A stretch of 64,000 nucleotides of DNA, from assembly GCF_017255015.1 (NCBI RefSeq), contig NZ_JAFKCS010000001.1, positions 120,772-184,771 of the forward strand, read 5' to 3'. The notes under the pieces are model-generated. The model worked only from the letters and a program-made list of their open reading frames with translations, was not told the origin of the DNA and made no database searches. This stretch comes from Bowmanella yangjiangensis (GTDB taxonomy: Bacteria; Pseudomonadota; Gammaproteobacteria; Enterobacterales; Alteromonadaceae). Shown piece by piece: positions 47,306 through 56,461 of this stretch. Every line of letters starts with the position of its first letter. Position 1 is the first letter of the stretch. The translations under genes were made by a program, and so were the position numbers.

Positions 47306-49453
47306 ATGGTTTCCATTCGCAAGGTGCACAAACAAACCGTTCCTTTTACCCAGTGGTTGGTGTCACTGCATCTGTCTGATGCTACTGCGGCGAAACTGAG
47401 CGCCTGGCAGGAACGTTTTGAATGCCCCTTGGTGGGGCGCGAAATGGTGGAGATTCTGCATGATCTGCACATGGATGACGACACCCTGCAAACTGCGCTA
47501 ATGCTGCCGCTCATTGAGCAGCAGCAATGGAGCGAAGAAAAAATTCTGGAGCTGACCAATCCGCATATCCTGGGATTGGTGCAAGGGGTCAGACGGATGG
47601 ACGCCATTCGTACGCTGCATAGCAACAAACAGGCCCGTACTGATGAGGCGCAGATTGATAATCTGCGCAGGATGTTGCTGGCCATGGTGGAAGATGTGCG
47701 CGCTGTGGTCATCAAGCTGGCAGAACGTATTTGCACCCTGCGTGAAGTCAAAAACGCTGACGAAGAAACCCGCGTATTGGTCGCTAAAGAATGTGCCAGC
47801 ATTTATGCCCCTCTGGCCAATAGGCTTGGCATTGGGCAACTGAAATGGGAGTTGGAAGACCTGTCATTTCGGTATTTGCATCCGGAAACGTACCGACAGA
47901 TTGCCAACCTTCTGGATGAAAAACGCGAGGACAGAGAGCAATACATTCTGGATTTTGTTAGCAATTTGCAGCAGCAGTTAACGGAGCAACAAATTCGCGC
48001 TGAAGTATACGGGCGGCCCAAACATATCTATAGCATCTGGAAAAAGATGCAGAAAAAGCACCTGGGTTTTGATGAGCTGTTTGATATCCGTGCGGTAAGG
48101 ATTATTGCTGAACGTCTGCAGGATTGTTATGGCGCGCTGGGGATTGTGCACGCTAACTGGAAACACATTCCCCGCGAATTTGATGATTATATTGCTACCC
48201 CTAAACCCAATGGCTACCAGTCTATTCATACCGTGGTGGTTGGGCCGCAGGGCAAGGCAGTGGAGATTCAGATTCGTACCCAGCAAATGCATCAGGATGC
48301 TGAGCTGGGGGTGGCTGCCCACTGGAAGTATAAAGAGGGCGCGCCGGGTGGGCGTAGCGGTTACGAAGAGAAAATTAACTGGCTGCGTAAAATTCTGCAA
48401 TGGCAGGAAGAAATGGCTGAGACGGGTGACTTGGTTGAAGAGCTGCGCAGCCAGGTATTTGATGACAGGGTGTATGTCTTTACCCCTAAAGGTGATGTGG
48501 TGGACCTGCCACTTGGTTCAACGCCACTGGATTTTGCCTACTACATTCACTCCAATGTCGGTCACCGCTGTATCGGCGCTAAGGTATTTGGCCGTATTGT
48601 GCCTTTTACCTATCAGTTGCAAACCGGCGACCAGGTAGAGATTCTAACGGGCAAGCACCCCAATCCCAGTCGCGACTGGATGAATCCGCATTTGGGTTAT
48701 GTGCACTCGTCCCGAGCCAGAGCCAAGATCCATACCTGGTTTAAGAAACTCGACCGCGACAAAAATCTGCAAGCCGGTAAGGAAACCCTGGAAAAAGAGC
48801 TGCAGCGAATTAATTTGCCGCTCAAAGAAGCCGCAGAGGCCTGCGAGAAGTTTAATTTCACTCACCTGGATGATTTGTATGTGGCCATAGGCGGTGGCGA
48901 TGTGCGTTTGTATCAGGTAGTGAATTACTTGCAGCAGCGCAATGCCCCGCCTGCCCCGCTGGACTTGCGCCTTAAGAAAAAGCCGCACCCTGCTCAGGGG
49001 AAAGATGCGGTGGTGGTAGAAGGAGTGGGCAATCTGATGACCCAGTTGGCCGGTTGCTGTCAACCTTTGCCAGGTGACCCCATTATGGGCTTTATTACCC
49101 AGGGCCGCGGCGTGAGTGTGCATCGCGAAGATTGTGAGCAGCTTGCTCACCTGATGCAGGAGCACCCGGAGCGCGGCATAGAAGTGAACTGGGCGGGGGA
49201 GCGTAGCGGCGCTTTCGAATCCAATATTGAGATAAACTGCGCCGATCGTGACGGGATATTGCGTGATATCACTACAGTGCTGGCTAACGAGAAAATTGGC
49301 TTGTTGGGTGTGAATAGCCTGAGTAACGCTAAAGAACACACCGCTCGTATCAGTCTGAAACTTGAGGTAAAGGACCTCAATAGTCTGGCGAAGATTATTG
49401 CCAAGTTAAAATTCGTTAATGGTGTAGCAGACGTAAGACGCTCGGAGCTCTAA
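47306..49453 (+). CDS. relA: GTP pyrophosphokinase RelA
   Basis: 715-residue ribosome-associated (p)ppGpp synthetase of the stringent response. The N-terminal domain keeps the fold but has LMLPLIEQQQ where bifunctional SpoT keeps its HD metal residues, so it should be synthesis-only. The synthetase part has YGRPKHIYSIWKKM and DDYIATPKPNGYQSIHT. TGS (VYVFTPKGDVVDLPLGST), zinc-finger (CCQPLPGDPI) and C-terminal ACT domains follow. mazG is downstream. Confidence 0.97.
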   Translation: MVSIRKVHKQTVPFTQWLVSLHLSDATAAKLSAWQERFECPLVGREMVEILHDLHMDDDTLQTALMLPLIEQQQWSEEKILELTNPHILGLVQGVRRMDAIRTLHSNKQARTDEAQIDNLRRMLLAMVEDVRAVVIKLAERICTLREVKNADEETRVLVAKECASIYAPLANRLGIGQLKWELEDLSFRYLHPETYRQIANLLDEKREDREQYILDFVSNLQQQLTEQQIRAEVYGRPKHIYSIWKKMQKKHLGFDELFDIRAVRIIAERLQDCYGALGIVHANWKHIPREFDDYIATPKPNGYQSIHTVVVGPQGKAVEIQIRTQQMHQDAELGVAAHWKYKEGAPGGRSGYEEKINWLRKILQWQEEMAETGDLVEELRSQVFDDRVYVFTPKGDVVDLPLGSTPLDFAYYIHSNVGHRCIGAKVFGRIVPFTYQLQTGDQVEILTGKHPNPSRDWMNPHLGYVHSSRARAKIHTWFKKLDRDKNLQAGKETLEKELQRINLPLKEAAEACEKFNFTHLDDLYVAIGGGDVRLYQVVNYLQQRNAPPAPLDLRLKKKPHPAQGKDAVVVEGVGNLMTQLAGCCQPLPGDPIMGFITQGRGVSVHREDCEQLAHLMQEHPERGIEVNWAGERSGAFESNIEINCADRDGILRDITTVLANEKIGLLGVNSLSNAKEHTARISLKLEVKDLNSLAKIIAKLKFVNGVADVRRSEL

Positions 49454-49518
49454 TCGGCCTTTGACAGGCCAACTACAATTCGATGGCTTGTTCGCAATAC
49501 AAAGTTAAGGGAAGTGTT

Positions 49519-50334
49519 TTGACAATTATTCATGATCAGAACTATCCGAATCTGGATAAGCTGCTTTGGGTGATGGACCGTTTACGTGACCCAGAAGATG
49601 GCTGCCCGTGGGACTTAAAGCAGACTTTTGCCAGCATTGTACCTTTCACCCTTGAAGAAGCTTACGAAGTGGCGGATGCCATTGAAAGTGGGCAACCTGA
49701 AGCTATTCGAGAGGAGTTAGGCGATCTGCTGTTTCAGGTGGTGTTTTATGCCCGCCTAGGCAAAGAGCAGGCCTTGTTTGACTTTGAGGACGTGGCCGGT
49801 GCTATGGCCGAGAAGCTAATTCGTCGCCATCCTCATGTATTTGCCCAGGCAAAGTTTGATGAGTCAGAGGTCAAGGCTAACTGGGAAGCGGAAAAAGCCA
49901 AAGAGCGTGCCGATAAAGCCGGCGGCAGTGCCTCGTTACTGGATAACATTCCCAGAGCCATGCCAGCTCTGACCCGCGCAGCAAAAATTCAGAAGCGCTG
50001 CGCCACGGTTGGCTTTGACTGGCCGGATACTGAAGGCGTCTTTGCCAAGATTCAGGAAGAAATTTTGGAAGTGCAGGATGAGTTAGCTAAACCTCAAATA
50101 GACGAGCAGGCCCTGGAGGAAGAATTAGGCGATCTGTTATTCGCCACGGTGAATTTGCTGCGCAAGCTCAAAAAAGATCCAGAAACCATGTTGCGACGAG
50201 CCAATGACAAGTTTGAACAGCGATTTTCCTATATCGAAGCGCATTTGAACGGACAAGGTCTGTCGCTTCAGCAGGCCAGCTTGGAAGAAATGGAAAAACT
50301 TTGGCAGCAGGCCAAACAGCAGGGAAAAACTTGA
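49519..50334 (+). CDS. mazG: nucleoside triphosphate pyrophosphohydrolase MazG
   Basis: 271-residue two-domain MazG. The first domain has DPEDGCPWDLKQTF, LEEAYEVADAI and EELGDLLFQVVFYARL; the second has EEILEVQDELA and EEELGDLLFATVNLLRKL, each with the E-E-x-D metal pattern. It hydrolyses (d)NTPs and lowers ppGpp after starvation in E. coli. A TTG at 49,519 with AAGGGAAG just upstream is preferred over the ATG at 49,483, which has no ribosome site. Confidence 0.94.
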   Translation: MTIIHDQNYPNLDKLLWVMDRLRDPEDGCPWDLKQTFASIVPFTLEEAYEVADAIESGQPEAIREELGDLLFQVVFYARLGKEQALFDFEDVAGAMAEKLIRRHPHVFAQAKFDESEVKANWEAEKAKERADKAGGSASLLDNIPRAMPALTRAAKIQKRCATVGFDWPDTEGVFAKIQEEILEVQDELAKPQIDEQALEEELGDLLFATVNLLRKLKKDPETMLRRANDKFEQRFSYIEAHLNGQGLSLQQASLEEMEKLWQQAKQQGKT

Positions 50335-50438
50335 GGAGCATCAATGCGCCGACCAGTGTTAGCGACTAAGCTGCATAGGTAGATGATGCCTCAATCGGGA
50401 AGGCCAGTTTCTAATTTTGTAAACAGTAACGAGCATTC

Positions 50439-51686
50439 ATGGCAAAAGTGAAGATCCACCCCGACAACCTGCGATTAGGCATGTATGTCAAACTGCCTTC
50501 AGGGTGGATGAAGCACCCGTTTCTATTCAGTAGCTTTAAACTGACCAATCAAGAACAAGTCCGGGTGATTCGCGCCCTGAAGCTTCCCTATGTGTTGATC
50601 GATACAAGCAAAAGTGATGCTCAACCGGAGGAAGAAGTACAGCTTGCTCCCCAGGAAATGGTTGAAGCCGAAACCGACCATCTGTTGGAACAAATGGAAA
50701 GGGAGAAAAGCCAGCGCATTGAACAACTGAAGCAATTCCGCCGCAGTCTGCAGAAGACAGAGAAAAATTTCCAACGCAGTTTGGCGCAGGTTCGGGCGCT
50801 GATGACCAAAGTGGGTAGCCGACCATTGCAAGCGGTGGAAGAAGCGCAGCAGTTGATCAGTGACATGGCCGAAATAATCCTGGGGGAAGAGAATGTCGCC
50901 TTGCACCTGATGAATCCTGATAAGCAAGGGGATGATCTGTACTTCCATTCTCTGAACGTGGCTGTTTTGGCCATGATGCTGGCCAGGCAGGCCGGGCTGA
51001 ATCGCGAGCAGGGGCAGAAACTAGGCTTGGCCGCTTTGTTTCATGATGTGGGGAAATTGAAAATCCCTAGTCAGGTAATGCGCAAGACTACGCCATTAAC
51101 TAAACCCGAACAAAATCTGCTGAAAATGCACTGCCAGTATGGGGTTGATTTGCTAAGTCATTCAGAGGCTTTTCCCGGCGATATTTTACCGGTGATCCTG
51201 CAGCATCACGAATTTATGGATGGCAGCGGTTACCCGCGAGGATTGAGTGGTGCGGCCATCGATCCGCTGGCACAAATTCTCATGCTGGTGAATGAATACG
51301 ATAATCAGTGTTACCCAAGGGACCCGGCAAATGCCAAGATCCCTTATCAGGCACTGTCTCATCTGTTCAAAAGTATGAAAGCTAAGCTGCCAGACAGGGA
51401 AACCAAGTTATTAGTAAAGCTGCTTGGCGTTTATCCTCCGGGTACTGTCGTCATGCTGTCTGACAATAGGGTAGGGATGGTCATTTCGGTGAATACCGCA
51501 GACCTGCTAAATCCTTCATTGCTGCTTTATGATGACTCTGTGCCAAGCACGGAAGCGCCAATGGTTACCTTGAAAGATTATGGGGCCAACATACAAAAGG
51601 TGCTCAAGCCATCACAGCTTCCTGAACCTATTGCTATTTATTTAAATCCACGTAGCCGCATCAGCTACTTTGTAGATAAAACATAA
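50439..51686 (+). CDS. HD-GYP domain protein with DUF3391 N terminus
   Basis: 415-residue cytoplasmic protein. The N-terminal DUF3391 (residues 1-110; IHPDNLRLGMYVKLP) leads to a coiled stretch and then an HD-GYP phosphodiesterase domain with the metal pair His202-Asp203 in FHDVGKLKIP and the signature HHEFMDGSGYPRGL. The key residues are present, so cyclic-di-GMP hydrolysis is likely. A link to PEP-CTERM biology is suggested only by the neighbouring gene. It ends at a good terminator. Confidence 0.92.
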   Translation: MAKVKIHPDNLRLGMYVKLPSGWMKHPFLFSSFKLTNQEQVRVIRALKLPYVLIDTSKSDAQPEEEVQLAPQEMVEAETDHLLEQMEREKSQRIEQLKQFRRSLQKTEKNFQRSLAQVRALMTKVGSRPLQAVEEAQQLISDMAEIILGEENVALHLMNPDKQGDDLYFHSLNVAVLAMMLARQAGLNREQGQKLGLAALFHDVGKLKIPSQVMRKTTPLTKPEQNLLKMHCQYGVDLLSHSEAFPGDILPVILQHHEFMDGSGYPRGLSGAAIDPLAQILMLVNEYDNQCYPRDPANAKIPYQALSHLFKSMKAKLPDRETKLLVKLLGVYPPGTVVMLSDNRVGMVISVNTADLLNPSLLLYDDSVPSTEAPMVTLKDYGANIQKVLKPSQLPEPIAIYLNPRSRISYFVDKT

Positions 51687-51711
51687 AAAACGCTCCAATT
51701 GGAGCGTTTTT
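51686..51711. terminator. bidirectional rho-independent terminator
   Basis: AAAAACGCTCC, loop AATT and GGAGCGTTTTT between the converging HD-GYP and PEP-CTERM genes. Confidence 0.93.
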
Positions 51712-51726
51712 CACATAATCATTTAG

Positions 51727-52506
51727 TTACTTGCGTTTACGTGCAAAGCCTAACGCGACTAAACCTAACCCCATCAGAGTAAGGGGAGCTGGGATTGGAA
51801 CCGGTGTACCGATCACGTTACCGCCAACAGTCGCACCGTCAAAAGCCATGGCGCTGTCGAAGCTGTTGTCGTTCCAGTTTACTACACCCATTTGCAGGTA
51901 ATAGTTGCCCGCATTAGCGATGGTATAGCTAGCTTTTATCCAACCGGTGTAACCGCAACCAGTGGCAAAGCAACTTCCGGAATCGCTGCCCAGTATAGAC
52001 CAGTCAGGGTTGCCACCGACAATAGGCGTGCTACCTGGAGAAAGTGTTGCTTCTGGATTTGGCATTGAGAAACCTGGAACTGTATTACCACCATTCGTTG
52101 TTCTGGCAGTAAACAGCAGAGCTACTTGGTTCATCGCACTATCTAATAACCTTGCCCAGGCATAGTCGGAATATTCCGCACCATCAGAGGTCACATAATT
52201 AAAGAAAAACTCCAGGGAGTCACCGGTATTGGCAGCGAATACTGGTGACAGTGCAACGGAACCAAGTTCGGGAGTACCAGAACCACCCACACCGGGCAGA
52301 CCTAATCCGCTGACACCATTATCCGTGCTAACGTATCCAAATTGAGCGCTACCGAATGGGGATGTGGTGATATCCCCATCACCTGCAGTGCTTCCATAGT
52401 TACCTTGTCCGGTCCAGCCGGTCATCAGTGATGCAGATGCGTGTCCAGCCATTCCCAAGGCGGCTAACAGTAAGCAAGCAGTATTTACTACTTTCCTAAA
52501 CTTCAT
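51727..52506 (-). CDS. PEP-CTERM sorting domain protein
   Basis: 259-residue exported protein. A signal peptide ends near GHASAS. The body is a Gly/Ser/Asn-rich beta fold with two Cys in SGSCFATGCGY and resembles the NF038132 group of PEP-CTERM proteins. The C terminus has the Pro-rich VPIPAPLT, a hydrophobic helix and basic RKRK, the exosortase signal. AAGGAG precedes the start. A sigma-54 promoter and an enhancer-like element like those of the first PEP-CTERM gene lie upstream. No exosortase is in the window. Confidence 0.88.
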   Translation of the reverse strand: MKFRKVVNTACLLLAALGMAGHASASLMTGWTGQGNYGSTAGDGDITTSPFGSAQFGYVSTDNGVSGLGLPGVGGSGTPELGSVALSPVFAANTGDSLEFFFNYVTSDGAEYSDYAWARLLDSAMNQVALLFTARTTNGGNTVPGFSMPNPEATLSPGSTPIVGGNPDWSILGSDSGSCFATGCGYTGWIKASYTIANAGNYYLQMGVVNWNDNSFDSAMAFDGATVGGNVIGTPVPIPAPLTLMGLGLVALGFARKRK

Positions 52507-52565
52507 TTACAACTCCTTTATATTTTAAATGATTGCCTGTTCTCGTTAACTTGGCGTGCTCACTT

Positions 52566-52581
52566 AGCAAATACCGTTCCA
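52566..52581 (-). promoter_or_regulatory. sigma-54 (-24/-12) promoter of second PEP-CTERM gene
   Basis: Minus strand TGGAACGGTATTTGCT differs from the RpoN consensus TGGCACG-N4-TTGCW at one position. The implied start is about 50 nt before the ATG at 52,506. It lies in a 355-bp gap (52,507-52,861) that holds this promoter, the upstream element at 52,643 and no visible gene. Confidence 0.78.
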
Positions 52582-52642
52582 TCTAGAAAAATCTTTTTAA
52601 ATCATCATCTTGCAGATTTTTCATGGTGATTTTCTGCTATTC

Positions 52643-52661
52643 TTGTAAAAAAAATAGACAA
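52643..52661 (-). promoter_or_regulatory. conserved upstream element, likely activator site for sigma-54
   Basis: Minus strand TTGTCTATTTTTTTTACAA, 17 of 19 bases identical to the element before the first PEP-CTERM gene and at the same 61-bp distance from the promoter. The TTGT/ACAA ends are dyad symmetric. Confidence 0.65.
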
Positions 52662-52861
52662 CTATGCTCGAGACTATTAGTGATTTATGTAGCTTGATTG
52701 TTAACTAATGGTGCAGTTGTTCTTGACTAATTGACTGGCTATGTTTTTGTATAGAGAGGTATTTACTTAGTTGCTCTGCTAATAACCACAAAGCCGAGTA
52801 AGCAACTGAGGATTGCACGCAGGAGCACAATGGCAATGGAGCGTAATCCGAGAGCAACATT

Positions 52862-53296
52862 ATGTTAGCCCATAAACAGTTTTTCACTCTGCGATTGTCA
52901 GATTACCTGGCGCCCGAAACGGTGGAGGTATTTGATAGTTGGCGTTTTATGGGGCGGGAATGGATGGGGGAAGCTTTCGGCGCTACAGAGTTTTTGCGTT
53001 TACGTAGCCGTCCTGAATATACGCTGCTTATTAATTTGGATTTGCAGGAACTTCCTGCACTAAAAATGAAAGAGCTATTGCAAAGACTGGAACTCGCTGT
53101 TTCGCCAGGGATGGATGAGAGAGAGGTTGTTGCTGCGCTGGGTGTACCAACCAAGCAACATGATTTTTTGCCGGATCGGCAAACCTTGGATTACCAATTG
53201 TTTCAACCAGACCCCTACCATTTGTCACTGACATTACGAAAACAAAAGGGGCTGACTAACTTATTGTTATTGGCGGAGGATTTATCAAAACCATAG
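52862..53296 (+). CDS. hypothetical protein coupled to the racemase gene
   Basis: 144-residue soluble protein of no family I recognise. It has no signal peptide or membrane span. A middle stretch, SPGMDEREVVAALGVPTKQHDF, recalls the SmpA/OmlA-like 'GMT..EV...LG.P' pattern, but this is weak. Its last codons overlap the proposed start of the racemase gene and contain that gene's ribosome site, so the two are likely translated together. Confidence 0.7.
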   Translation: MLAHKQFFTLRLSDYLAPETVEVFDSWRFMGREWMGEAFGATEFLRLRSRPEYTLLINLDLQELPALKMKELLQRLELAVSPGMDEREVVAALGVPTKQHDFLPDRQTLDYQLFQPDPYHLSLTLRKQKGLTNLLLLAEDLSKP

Positions 53297-53979
53297 GCTT
53301 ATTGGGTGGAATGAGCTGGGAGAGTACGCAAACTTATTATCAGTTGATCAATCAAGGCGTACGCGACAAGCTTGGCGGTTTGCATTCAGCTAACCTTGTT
53401 TTAAACAGTCTGGATTTCGCACAGGTAGAACAACTACAAGCTCAAGATGACTGGGAGGCGGCAGCAGCGCTGTTGACCAAGGCCGGGCTGCAAGTGCAGC
53501 ATGCTGGTGCTGATTTTTTACTGATTTGTACTAATACTATGCATAAAGTGGCCGATGCGCTGGAAGCCGTTCTGGATATTCCGCTGTTGCATATTGCTGA
53601 TGCGACGGCCACGCGTTTAAAAGCGGAGGGGATAGATCGGGTCGGCTTATTAGGAACTGCCTTTACCATGGAGCAGGCATTCTATCGTCAGCGTCTCATC
53701 CGCCGTGATATTGAAGTGATTACACCTTCAGCGACGGAACGTGAACGGGTGCATCGGGTGATTTATGAGGAACTGTGCAAAGGGCATATTCTCGATACTT
53801 CCCGAGACGATTATCTGCGAATTATTGAAGCACTTGCGCTACAAGGTGCTCAAGCGGTGGTGTTAGGATGTACGGAGATTGGTTTGCTCGTCAAGCAGAC
53901 TGATACGCCGGTGCGACTATTTGACACCACAGAAATTCACGCTGCCAGTGCCGTTGATTGGGCACTGACAACAGGTTAA
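53284..53979 (+). CDS. aspartate/glutamate racemase family protein
   Basis: About 231 residues, cofactor-independent racemase fold. The first catalytic Cys is in LLICTNTMHKV and the second in VVLGCTEIGLL. The N terminus GLLGGMSWESTQTYYQLIN is typical of the YgeA/aspartate racemase group. No ATG or GTG starts the conserved N terminus: the family start aligns with ATC at 53,284, preceded by GGAGG, while the nearest accepted codon is TTG at 53,302, which would cut KTIGL. The start is therefore uncertain. Confidence 0.85.
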   Translation: MKTIGLLGGMSWESTQTYYQLINQGVRDKLGGLHSANLVLNSLDFAQVEQLQAQDDWEAAAALLTKAGLQVQHAGADFLLICTNTMHKVADALEAVLDIPLLHIADATATRLKAEGIDRVGLLGTAFTMEQAFYRQRLIRRDIEVITPSATERERVHRVIYEELCKGHILDTSRDDYLRIIEALALQGAQAVVLGCTEIGLLVKQTDTPVRLFDTTEIHAASAVDWALTTG

Positions 53980-53992
53980 ATAAGGAAAACGA

Positions 53993-54490
53993 ATGGCTAC
54001 AATTACACTCAAAGGAAACCCGATTGAAACTGTTGGTGAGCTGCCTGAGGTTGGCTGCCAGGCACCAACTTTTACCTTGGTCAGTACGGATTTATCAGAA
54101 ACTGAACTAGCTGATTATGTTGGTAGTCGTTTAATACTAAACATATTCCCTTCTGTGGACACTCCAACCTGTGCCATGTCGGTAAGACAGTTCAACCAGC
54201 AGGCGGCAGCACTTAATAATACCAGGGTGCTATGTGTGTCCGCTGATTTACCCTTCGCTTTGGCCCGCTTTTGTGGGGCAGAAGGGATAGATAAGGTGGG
54301 CAGTGCCTCCTGTTTCAGAAGTACTTTTGGTCATGACTATGGCGTGACGGTAAAGACTGGCCCTCTGGCGGGCTTGTTGTCTCGTGCCGTGGTGGTGATT
54401 GATGAAAATGGCAGGGTCATCCATACCCAACAGGTTTCTGAAATTGCCGACGAGCCTGACTACCAGCAAGCTCTAGCCGTTCTATCCTGA
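53993..54490 (+). CDS. tpx: thiol peroxidase Tpx
   Basis: 165-residue periplasm-associated or cytoplasmic peroxiredoxin that reduces hydroperoxides with thioredoxin. The peroxidatic Cys is in [16 protein letters not shown] near residue 60, and the resolving Cys in LARFCGAEG about 34 residues later, the spacing of Tpx. The N-terminal [17 protein letters not shown] is diagnostic. It stands between the racemase gene and rpoS, with which it converges. Confidence 0.95.
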   Translation: MATITLKGNPIETVGELPEVGCQAPTFTLVSTDLSETELADYVGSRLILNIFPSVDTPTCAMSVRQFNQQAAALNNTRVLCVSADLPFALARFCGAEGIDKVGSASCFRSTFGHDYGVTVKTGPLAGLLSRAVVVIDENGRVIHTQQVSEIADEPDYQQALAVLS

Positions 54491-54510
54491 ACTGGTGGTG
54501 AGATAATATA

Positions 54511-54541
54511 AAAAAGGGCAGTCAAATTGGCTGCCCTTTGC
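54511..54541. terminator. rho-independent terminator between tpx and rpoS
   Basis: AAAGGGCAG (54,513-54,521) and CTGCCCTTT (54,531-54,539) form a 9-bp stem with a 9-nt loop and A/T flanks. It serves the converging tpx and rpoS genes. Confidence 0.9.
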
Positions 54542-54553
54542 TTTATCAGTTCA

Positions 54554-55534
54554 TCAAGCTTCTCGGCTGAACAGCGATTCCAGATTCAGTCCCTGATGGC
54601 CCAGCATATCGCGCAGGCGTCTTAAGGCTTCAACCTGGATTTGTCTGACACGTTCACGAGTCAGGCCGATTTCAGCGCCGACGTCTTCCAAAGTGGAAGG
54701 CTCATAGCCCATCAGGCCAAAGCGTCTTGCCAGCACTTCACGCTGTTTAGCGTTTAGTTCATTGAGCCAATGTACAATGCTGCTACGCATATCTTTGTCT
54801 TGAAGCTCATCTTCTGGTCCATGACCTTTTTCGTCAGCAATAATGTCAAGTAATGCCTTGTCATTGTCACTGCCGATCGGGGTATCAACCGAACTAATGC
54901 GTTCATTCAAACGTAGCATCTTGGTTACGTCTTCTACCGGCTTGTCTAACGCCTTGGCTATCTCTTCAGCCGTAGGTTCATGATCCAGCTTCTGTGCAAG
55001 CTCTCGGGCAGCACGTAAATACACATTCAGCTCTTTAACTACATGAATTGGCAGGCGAATGGTACGAGTTTGGTTCATGATGGCCCGCTCAATGGTTTGA
55101 CGGATCCACCAGGTGGCATAGGTTGAAAAGCGGAACCCTCGCTCGGGATCGAATTTCTCTACGGCCCGAATCAATCCCAGGTTACCTTCTTCTATAAGAT
55201 CCAATAACGCCAGCCCACGATTGTTATAACGTCGGGCAATTTTCACGACTAAACGTAAATTACTGACAATCATGCGTTTGCGTGAGGCTTCGCAGCCTTT
55301 TAAGGCCCGGCGGGCAAAGTAGACTTCTTCTTCGGCAGACAGTAATGGAGAAAAGCCTATTTCTCCCAGATAAAGTTGAGTGGCATCCAGATTGCGATGC
55401 ATATCTTCCTGATTCGCAAGAATTTCCTCCATGGGGTCGACTTCGTCATCTACATCTTCAAGCTCTGATTCGACAACGTCATCAAATTCATCATTCAGCT
55501 CAGCATCGGTGATGGCAGTTTTCTTTTGACCCAT
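54554..55534 (-). CDS. rpoS: RNA polymerase sigma factor RpoS
   Basis: 326-residue stationary-phase sigma factor. An acidic N terminus is followed by region 1.2 ([22 protein letters not shown]), region 2 ([34 protein letters not shown]), region 3 and region 4 with the helix-turn-helix [20 protein letters not shown]. The [12 protein letters not shown] block separates RpoS from RpoD. It lies downstream of nlpD, where the main rpoS promoter usually resides. Confidence 0.98.
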   Translation of the reverse strand: MGQKKTAITDAELNDEFDDVVESELEDVDDEVDPMEEILANQEDMHRNLDATQLYLGEIGFSPLLSAEEEVYFARRALKGCEASRKRMIVSNLRLVVKIARRYNNRGLALLDLIEEGNLGLIRAVEKFDPERGFRFSTYATWWIRQTIERAIMNQTRTIRLPIHVVKELNVYLRAARELAQKLDHEPTAEEIAKALDKPVEDVTKMLRLNERISSVDTPIGSDNDKALLDIIADEKGHGPEDELQDKDMRSSIVHWLNELNAKQREVLARRFGLMGYEPSTLEDVGAEIGLTRERVRQIQVEALRRLRDMLGHQGLNLESLFSREA

Positions 55535-55611
55535 AACAGCATCTCCAGCAAGGTTGTAAGGTTTAGATCATTTCCCTCTTTTGTCCTCTCCAGTGTTGTA
55601 ATTGTTTATTG

Positions 55612-56457
55612 TTATGGTTGATTGGGTAAAAAACGTAATGGATCTACAGATTTGCCTTTATAACGAATCTCAAAGTGCAACATAGTCTGCGAAGTTCCAC
55701 TACTGCCCATTTCGGCAATTTGCTGTCCCGGCCGCACCCAGTCCTGTTCTTTGACCAGTATCTTGCGGTTGTGAGCATAAGCAGTGAGGTAGGCATCAGT
55801 ATGCTTGATGATTATCAGGTTACCGAATCCTCTCAGTGCGTTGCCCGTGTAGACAACTTTGCCAACTGCCGACGCCAAAATCGGCGTACCAGGCGAATTA
55901 GCAATATCAATCCCTTTATTTCCCTGTTCCGAAAGTGAAAACTGCCCAATTACCTTACCTTTTGCAGGCCATATCCACTCTGTGACCTGGGGGGGGAAGT
56001 CCGAACCTGATGACACCGGTTTTGGATTTTTGGGGATGTCAGTGGTGGACTTTTGAACAGTCTTAGATTCACCATACGCCTGCTTTTTAGGACGGTCAAC
56101 TGGCTGATTTGCTTTTATTTTAGAGGTCTTACCAGTTTCTTTTGTAACATTTTTTCTGACGTTTTTGTTACTTTCCCTAAGCTTCAAAACCTGTCCAGGG
56201 TAGATGGCATAAGGCGCGGACAGCTTGTTAATTCTGGCCAGATCTTTGTAATCATTGCCTGAATACCAGGCGATGGAAAACAGCGTATCACCTTTTTCCA
56301 CCTGGTATTCGGCGGCATTGCCCAGCTCTTTGAATTGTTTGAAAGTTTTGGCTTCACTGAGGGTCACGACCGGCGCTGGTGCATTACGGGAACTACAGGC
56401 ACTCAGCAACATAGCTGATAATAAAAGTGTTCCCCAGCGTCCTCGCCAGTCTGCCAC
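55612..56457 (-). CDS. nlpD: murein hydrolase activator NlpD
   Basis: 281-residue outer-membrane lipoprotein. The lipobox is LLSAC. A LysM domain follows (YQVEKGDTLFSIAWYSG, about residues 50-95), then a basic low-complexity linker and a C-terminal M23-type domain. The zinc ligands are degenerate (GNKGIDIA and MLHFEIRYKG lack the full HxxxD and HxH sets), as in NlpD of E. coli, which activates the amidase AmiC. The start is GTG with AAGG upstream. It is 4 bp after the yqaA stop. Confidence 0.95.
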   Translation of the reverse strand: MADWRGRWGTLLLSAMLLSACSSRNAPAPVVTLSEAKTFKQFKELGNAAEYQVEKGDTLFSIAWYSGNDYKDLARINKLSAPYAIYPGQVLKLRESNKNVRKNVTKETGKTSKIKANQPVDRPKKQAYGESKTVQKSTTDIPKNPKPVSSGSDFPPQVTEWIWPAKGKVIGQFSLSEQGNKGIDIANSPGTPILASAVGKVVYTGNALRGFGNLIIIKHTDAYLTAYAHNRKILVKEQDWVRPGQQIAEMGSSGTSQTMLHFEIRYKGKSVDPLRFLPNQP

Positions 56458-56461
56458 AGCG

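Noticed and set aside
47306-47600. loss of the RelA hydrolase residues as a mutation
   Set aside because: RelA proteins normally lack the HD residues; this is the family state, not a defect.
48644-49339. 231-codon open frame antisense to relA
   Set aside because: It lies wholly inside relA, which is clearly coding on the other strand; the translation shows no domain and no ribosome site.
55612-55960. degenerate zinc ligands in NlpD as a sign of a pseudogene
   Set aside because: NlpD is normally a non-catalytic amidase activator with these ligands missing.
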